Assembly: GCA_001603905.1 (NCBI GenBank)
Contig: LVAE01000015.1
Coordinates: 1-64,000 of the forward strand
Source: Fibrobacterales bacterium Fibro_02
GTDB lineage: Bacteria; Fibrobacterota; Fibrobacteria; Fibrobacterales; Fibrobacteraceae
Length of the DNA: 64,000 nucleotides
Reading direction: 5' to 3'
Shown piece by piece: positions 59,681 to 64,000 of the stretch. The notes below the pieces were generated by a model, which was given only the letters and a program-made list of their open reading frames with translations, was not told the DNA's origin and made no database searches. Positions within the stretch are counted from its first letter, which is position 1. Each line of letters begins with the position of its first letter. The translations under genes were made by a program, and so were the position numbers.

Positions 59681-62392
59681 ATGAAAAAGACTTATTATAT
59701 TGCGCTTCTTCTTGTGGAGTTTGTCTTGTGCGCTTGTTCGAATTCGGAATCGGTTCACGATACCCGTCCCCCTGTAGAGTATTTGGATACACTCTCGTTA
59801 AAAGATATGGTCTTGATTCGTTCTAAAGGCCAGTCGGTGACTTTAGGAACCGACGACGAATCGGCACCGGTTAATGAACGCCCTGCGATGAAGGTTTCTT
59901 TTGATTATGATTTTCTTATTGGAATACACGAAGTTTCTTGCGAAGAAATGAATCTTGTTTGTGATGCGGCAGATTTGCCTGCAACCAATGTGACGTTCTT
60001 TGATGCGGTGCTATTTGCAAACAAACGAAGCCTCGCCGAAGGCTTTGATACAGCCTATTCCTATACGAAGGCAATTTTTGATGCAACGGGTTCTTGCATT
60101 GGCTTGGAACGGTTTAACTTCAATCCGAAAAAGAACGCTTATCGTTTGCCGACCGAGGCCGAATGGGCTTATGCAGCATCATTAGATTGGGCTCCGGAAC
60201 AGTCATGGAATAATGTAAACTCCGAATACAACCTGCATTCTGTCTGTACGGCGAAAATAGACACGAACGGAATTTGTGATTTGGCAGGCAATGCGATGGA
60301 GTGGGTGGGGGATTTTCTGGTCCCGTTTGTCAATTCGCCGGTAAATGACTTTATGGGTGGTAAAAATAGTGCCGGAATGGAGGAACGCGTTTTGAAGGGT
60401 GGTAGCTATCGTAACGATCCCGCGTTAATCCATCTGCATAGTCGCGGAGATGTCTATATGGTGACATCCTCGACAAAGGCTCCTTATGTGGGGTTCCGTT
60501 TAGCATTCGGCGCGATTCCGGCTCCGATTTATCTGGATGCAAATGGCCGAAGTGTTGAAGGAGGAAACACGCTGTTGACAATCGAGAATGAATTGCGAAC
60601 TTTTGTGGGTAAACCTTTGACAAAGCTTGTATTTAGGGACGACTTTAACGGAAACCTGGTCTATGTTGATTTTCGTGCCGCTAAACCGAGTATGCAGGAG
60701 TTGGATTTGGGTGTTTCGGCATATCATCCGGAAATCTCGCCTAACGGGAAATACATTGCGTTTTGTACCGGTCTTGAGGGCGTGCCTGGAGAATCGGATG
60801 TCTATGTGAAAGGCCTAGATGAAAATGCGGATGTGTTTGTGAAATTGTCGGCGAAGTCGGCGGCGATTCCGCGCTGGCGGATTCTTGAAAATGGTGATAC
60901 TGCCATTGTGTATGTGACTGATGCTGGAAACAATAAGGATGATGCAAATTTCTTGTCGCAAGAAACATGGCAGGTTCGCTTTTCGAACGGCAAATTTGGT
61001 GAACCTGAAAAGCTTTTTGAGGGCGCGTACCATGGGGGTGTTGCCGATGACAACAATTTGGCTGTGACAGGTGCTAGACTTCTGCGTGCGAGAGTTCATG
61101 GAAAAAATGAAATTTGGTACAACGGCGAACAGGCCTGTAATGTATCATTAAGTCGTGGGGATGCGAACCTTACGTTGTTCCTTGATTTTGGAGGCAAGAC
61201 TGGTCATGAATTTGTGGGTGCCTCGTATGTCACTCATGAACGAGCCTTGGTCGCAGACAGTACTGGAAAACTGATTGCTTCGGTGGCAGCACCTGAAGGC
61301 TACACATTTGACCATACGGAATGGGTCTCGTTTTCGGATTCGTTTTTTGTGGCGACTTTGACTAATGCCAAGGGGAGCCATCAAAAAATTGTTTTGACGA
61401 ATGCTTATACGGGAGAAATGTTGCCCTTGGTCGAAGGCGAGGAATTGTGGCATCCGAGCTTGTGGACTCATGATCGAAAAGTTGACACTCAATGGGATAA
61501 CGATAGCCTAGGGCTTTATTACACTGAAAATGGTCAAGCAACGCATTATCTGTCGCAGAAGATGCCTGTTCTATGGAAGTACCGTGATTCAGCCGAAGTG
61601 GTGTGCTTGGGTAACTCTCACATACAGGCGGGAGTTGCTCCGGCTCATTTGAGTTTTTTTGCAATCAATATTGCGACCGTTCCCTGTGATATGCACTGCA
61701 TTGAATATCTTTATGAAACCTACATTTCGACACAAGTATCGCACCTTAAATATTTGATTATCGGAATAGATTTTGACTTGTGGAACGAATTTGAGCCTGG
61801 CGAAAGTATTCAGCTCAATATGGGCGATGCCCCTGGATTTCAGTACGATATCCATCATGACTACTGGCGAGATGGCGTAGACAATGCTTTTGTGGAACGT
61901 ACTATTGAAATAGCTTCGGCCTATGAAGTATATGCCTCGATTCGCGATGAAAGAGGTTGGATGATGCAAACATGTATTGAGGATTGGGGTTCCGAAGGTA
62001 GAGGCTTTGCAGAGGTGCTTGTGGACAGTACTTGGAAAGATGATAGTCACCGGTATGAACAGAACTATGCGCAATTGGATAATATTTTAAAGATTGCAGA
62101 ACTGCACGGAGTGAAAGTTGTTGGGTTGATTTTACCATTGAGTCCTTATTACAGGAATACGGGAAGTTATGGCCGCCATGGTATGCGTCGCTCCGTTGCG
62201 GAACAACTGATTGAGAGACTGAAAAAGGTGGCGGCGGAATCAGAAAATTTTGTGCTGATGGATGAGAATAAAATGGGAAATCACGATTATTTGGGTGATG
62301 TTGCTAACGATTATGACCACCTGTGTGATGTAGGGGCAAAAAAGCTGACTTTGCGCCTTGATTCGTTGCTAAAAACACTTGAAAATCAATGA
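59681..62392 (+). CDS. FGE-like / PD40 propeller / SGNH-like lipoprotein, paralog 4
   Basis: 903 residues from the ATG at 59681; the frame is open further upstream, inside the opposite TrmH gene, but only this start gives a lipoprotein signal (FVLCACSNS). Same plan as the copies at 46-54 kb: FDYDFLIGIHEVSCEEMN, YRLPTEAEWAYAAS, GNAMEWVGDF and KGGSYRN (no catalytic cysteines), AYHPEISPNGKYIAFCTG, then an SGNH-like part. Here the nucleophile region is CLGNSHIQAG (Ser646), with YDHLCDVGA (Asp879/His880). The GNSH form is nearer AlgJ/acetyltransferase-type SGNH proteins. It lies apart from the tandem cluster and has its own promoter. Confidence 0.82.
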   Translation: MKKTYYIALLLVEFVLCACSNSESVHDTRPPVEYLDTLSLKDMVLIRSKGQSVTLGTDDESAPVNERPAMKVSFDYDFLIGIHEVSCEEMNLVCDAADLPATNVTFFDAVLFANKRSLAEGFDTAYSYTKAIFDATGSCIGLERFNFNPKKNAYRLPTEAEWAYAASLDWAPEQSWNNVNSEYNLHSVCTAKIDTNGICDLAGNAMEWVGDFLVPFVNSPVNDFMGGKNSAGMEERVLKGGSYRNDPALIHLHSRGDVYMVTSSTKAPYVGFRLAFGAIPAPIYLDANGRSVEGGNTLLTIENELRTFVGKPLTKLVFRDDFNGNLVYVDFRAAKPSMQELDLGVSAYHPEISPNGKYIAFCTGLEGVPGESDVYVKGLDENADVFVKLSAKSAAIPRWRILENGDTAIVYVTDAGNNKDDANFLSQETWQVRFSNGKFGEPEKLFEGAYHGGVADDNNLAVTGARLLRARVHGKNEIWYNGEQACNVSLSRGDANLTLFLDFGGKTGHEFVGASYVTHERALVADSTGKLIASVAAPEGYTFDHTEWVSFSDSFFVATLTNAKGSHQKIVLTNAYTGEMLPLVEGEELWHPSLWTHDRKVDTQWDNDSLGLYYTENGQATHYLSQKMPVLWKYRDSAEVVCLGNSHIQAGVAPAHLSFFAINIATVPCDMHCIEYLYETYISTQVSHLKYLIIGIDFDLWNEFEPGESIQLNMGDAPGFQYDIHHDYWRDGVDNAFVERTIEIASAYEVYASIRDERGWMMQTCIEDWGSEGRGFAEVLVDSTWKDDSHRYEQNYAQLDNILKIAELHGVKVVGLILPLSPYYRNTGSYGRHGMRRSVAEQLIERLKKVAAESENFVLMDENKMGNHDYLGDVANDYDHLCDVGAKKLTLRLDSLLKTLENQ

Positions 62393-62426
62393 CTTTTTTA
62401 CCCGAATTTTCTATCTTTTTTCTTAC

Positions 62427-63236
62427 ATGCAAGACTACCCGAAGACACGTGTCCTCATCGCAAACGATGACGGAATCCAGAGTGGCTATATGCTTGCTTT
62501 GGCGTGTGCGCTCGTCCCTTATGCGGACGTGTGCGTTTTTGCGCCCGAAGTGGAGCAGAGCGGGGTAGGGCACGCCTTTACAGTTCGGCGTGGGCTTTCG
62601 GTCAAAAAGGTGAAAATTGCAGAGAGTGCGTCAATCGAGGCGTATTCGATGTCTGGAACACCTGCCGATTGTGTCAAGTTTGCTTTGGGTCATTTTGCTA
62701 CCCATGGGCTTTCCACCGAGGGGGCCGGTTCGGGGCTAGACCAAAGGCCGTTTGACGTGTGTTTTTCGGGAGTCAATCTCGGTGAAAATTCCGGCGTGTC
62801 GTCACTCTATTCGGGGACGGTCGCTGGCGCCCGCGAAGCAGCCCTCTGGGGCGTGCCGGGCATTGCGCTTTCACTCCGAGGCACTACCGCAAACATGCTC
62901 GAAACCGCAAAGGAATTCGCCGTGAAGGTGGTCAAGGACCGCCTGTTTGAACGGATTCCCGTTGGTGTTTTCTGGAACGTGAATTTTCCAAAGGCTACCG
63001 CCGAGACCTTCAAGGGGTACAAGGCGACCAAGATGGCTCTTGGAATGTTTACGGACCACTACTCCCACGAAAATGGACTGTGGCAACTGGATGGCGATAA
63101 ACTGTGGGATGAACAGCCCAAGGATAGCGACGACTATCTGCTGAATCAGGGCTATGCGACGATTACTCCCCACCGCATCGACCAGACCGACGAAGAAAGT
63201 TTAGAAGTAATAAGTGAAATGATAGAGGAAATCTAA
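62427..63236 (+). CDS. surE: 5'-nucleotidase SurE
   Basis: 269 residues from the ATG at 62427. SurE is a metal-dependent nucleotidase/acid phosphatase for nucleoside monophosphates. Motifs: [17 protein letters not shown] with the metal aspartates, [13 protein letters not shown], and [22 protein letters not shown] followed by [20 protein letters not shown] lies 9 bases upstream, a looser version of the start arrangement seen elsewhere. The gyrA start overlaps its stop (TAATG), so the two are translationally coupled. Confidence 0.93.
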   Translation: MQDYPKTRVLIANDDGIQSGYMLALACALVPYADVCVFAPEVEQSGVGHAFTVRRGLSVKKVKIAESASIEAYSMSGTPADCVKFALGHFATHGLSTEGAGSGLDQRPFDVCFSGVNLGENSGVSSLYSGTVAGAREAALWGVPGIALSLRGTTANMLETAKEFAVKVVKDRLFERIPVGVFWNVNFPKATAETFKGYKATKMALGMFTDHYSHENGLWQLDGDKLWDEQPKDSDDYLLNQGYATITPHRIDQTDEESLEVISEMIEEI

Positions 63237-64000
63237 TGTCAGAAGAATTGGTACCAGGTTCGCAAATCAGGTCCTTGATTGAAAAGGACATGCAGGATTG
63301 CTACTTGCGCTATTCCATGAGCGTGATTGTTGCACGTGCCTTGCCTGATGCGCGTGACGGTTTTAAGCCGGTGCACCGCCGTGTGATGTACAGTATGCAT
63401 AAGCTCGGCGTGGTGCCGAACAAGCCGACGGTGAAGTCTGCCCGTATCGTGGGTGACGTGATCGGTAAGTACCACCCGCATGGCGACTCTGCCGTGTACG
63501 AAACCTTGGTGCGTATGGCGCAGGACTTCTCGCTGCGCTACCCGCTGGTGTTCGGGCAGGGTAACTTCGGTTCTATCGACGGTGACGGCGCTGCTGCAAT
63601 GCGTTACACCGAAGCCAAGATGAACAACATGGGTGCCCTCATGCTCGAAGATCTTGAAAAAGATACCGTCGACATGGGTCCGAACTTCGACGAATCCTTG
63701 GAAGAACCGAAGGTGCTGCCTTCCGCTCTCCCGAACATGTTGGTGAATGGTACCACGGGTATTGCCGTGGGTATGGCGACTTCCATGGCTCCGCATAACT
63801 TGCGCGAAATTGCAAATGCAATTCATGCGGTGGCTGAAAATCCGGATATCTCTGGCGAAGACCTCTTGCAGTACGTGTCTGGTCCGGACTTCCCGACCGG
63901 TGGCGTGATTTGTGGCCGCGCAGGCATCCGTGATGCTTATTTGACTGGCCATGGCCGCGTGCGTGTGCGTGCCCGTACCGAAATCGATGTCGATAGCCGC
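63236..64000 (+). CDS. gyrA: DNA gyrase subunit A, N-terminal part (runs off the window)
   Basis: 255 residues are visible. Type IIA topoisomerase A subunit: [21 protein letters not shown], the quinolone-resistance region [18 protein letters not shown] (Ser and Glu at the usual positions 83/87) and the catalytic tyrosine in [29 protein letters not shown] follows. GyrA and ParC are hard to separate from this part, but the sequence reads more like GyrA. The start codon overlaps the surE stop; GAGGAA lies upstream of it. Confidence 0.92.
   Translation, partial: MSEELVPGSQIRSLIEKDMQDCYLRYSMSVIVARALPDARDGFKPVHRRVMYSMHKLGVVPNKPTVKSARIVGDVIGKYHPHGDSAVYETLVRMAQDFSLRYPLVFGQGNFGSIDGDGAAAMRYTEAKMNNMGALMLEDLEKDTVDMGPNFDESLEEPKVLPSALPNMLVNGTTGIAVGMATSMAPHNLREIANAIHAVAENPDISGEDLLQYVSGPDFPTGGVICGRAGIRDAYLTGHGRVRVRARTEIDVDSR

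Overview
The window looks like a chromosomal piece of a Fibrobacter-type bacterium (rumen or gut, fibre-degrading). The evidence is two proteins with the Fibrobacter-specific FISUMP domain, four large lipoproteins of a kind I know only as a Fibrobacter paralogous family, a secreted GH5 endoglucanase and a CotH protein with type IX secretion-like C-terminal tails, and many lipoproteins with Gly/Ala-Cys lipoboxes. Calls rest on motifs read by eye; no database search was run. There are no tRNA, rRNA, CRISPR or insertion-sequence genes. Genes are dense and change strand often, and perfect-stem hairpins sit between most converging genes.

Layout. 1-5.3 kb: end of a subtilisin-like protease, an RND efflux adaptor and pump, and a 54-residue cysteine-rich protein. 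5.4-8.7 kb: malQ and a GH13 amylase (maltodextrin/glycogen use). 8.8-16.8 kb: secDF, a CorA-type transporter, purT, rsmE, an unusual array of inverted repeats, a HAD phosphatase and a lipoprotein. 16.8-22.7 kb: FISUMP protein, PAP2 phosphatase, ArsR-methyltransferase fusion, DUF3300 protein, CotH. 22.7-28.5 kb: a three-gene operon (TPM protein, possible nucleotidyltransferase, UreE-like domain), a hydrolase-like protein without its serine, a circularly permuted solute-binding lipoprotein, a lipid A-type acyltransferase and a UDP-sugar pyrophosphorylase. 28.6-34.2 kb: double-FISUMP lipoprotein, mraY, a zinc-ribbon protein, a LysE exporter, a DHH phosphoesterase and a Cof-type HAD phosphatase. 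34.3-37.9 kb: a c-di-GMP pair (FIST-GGDEF and PAS-GGDEF*-EAL). 37.9-43.2 kb: a membrane glycosyltransferase with an NPCBM domain, a GT28-like glycosyltransferase, a DUF4261-like protein and purC. 43.3-56.0 kb: a surface-polymer locus with an AlgX/AlgJ-like SGNH lipoprotein, a transglutaminase-like protein, three tandem FGE/beta-propeller/SGNH lipoproteins and a repeat-riddled membrane protein. 56-64 kb: GH5 endoglucanase, PD40 propeller protein, TrmH-type methyltransferase, a fourth FGE/propeller/SGNH lipoprotein, surE and the start of gyrA.

The observations most worth following are these: (i) a periplasmic binding lipoprotein whose two half-domains are in swapped order, a natural circular permutation; (ii) four regularly sized inverted-repeat units between rsmE and a HAD gene; (iii) a recurring CTATATT-N7-ATG start arrangement that predicts leaderless mRNAs for about ten genes; (iv) the 43.4-56.0 kb surface locus as a candidate undescribed polymer-modification system; (v) palindromic REP-type repeats translated in frame inside a membrane protein; and (vi) one near-identical palindromic operator in front of two unlinked genes.
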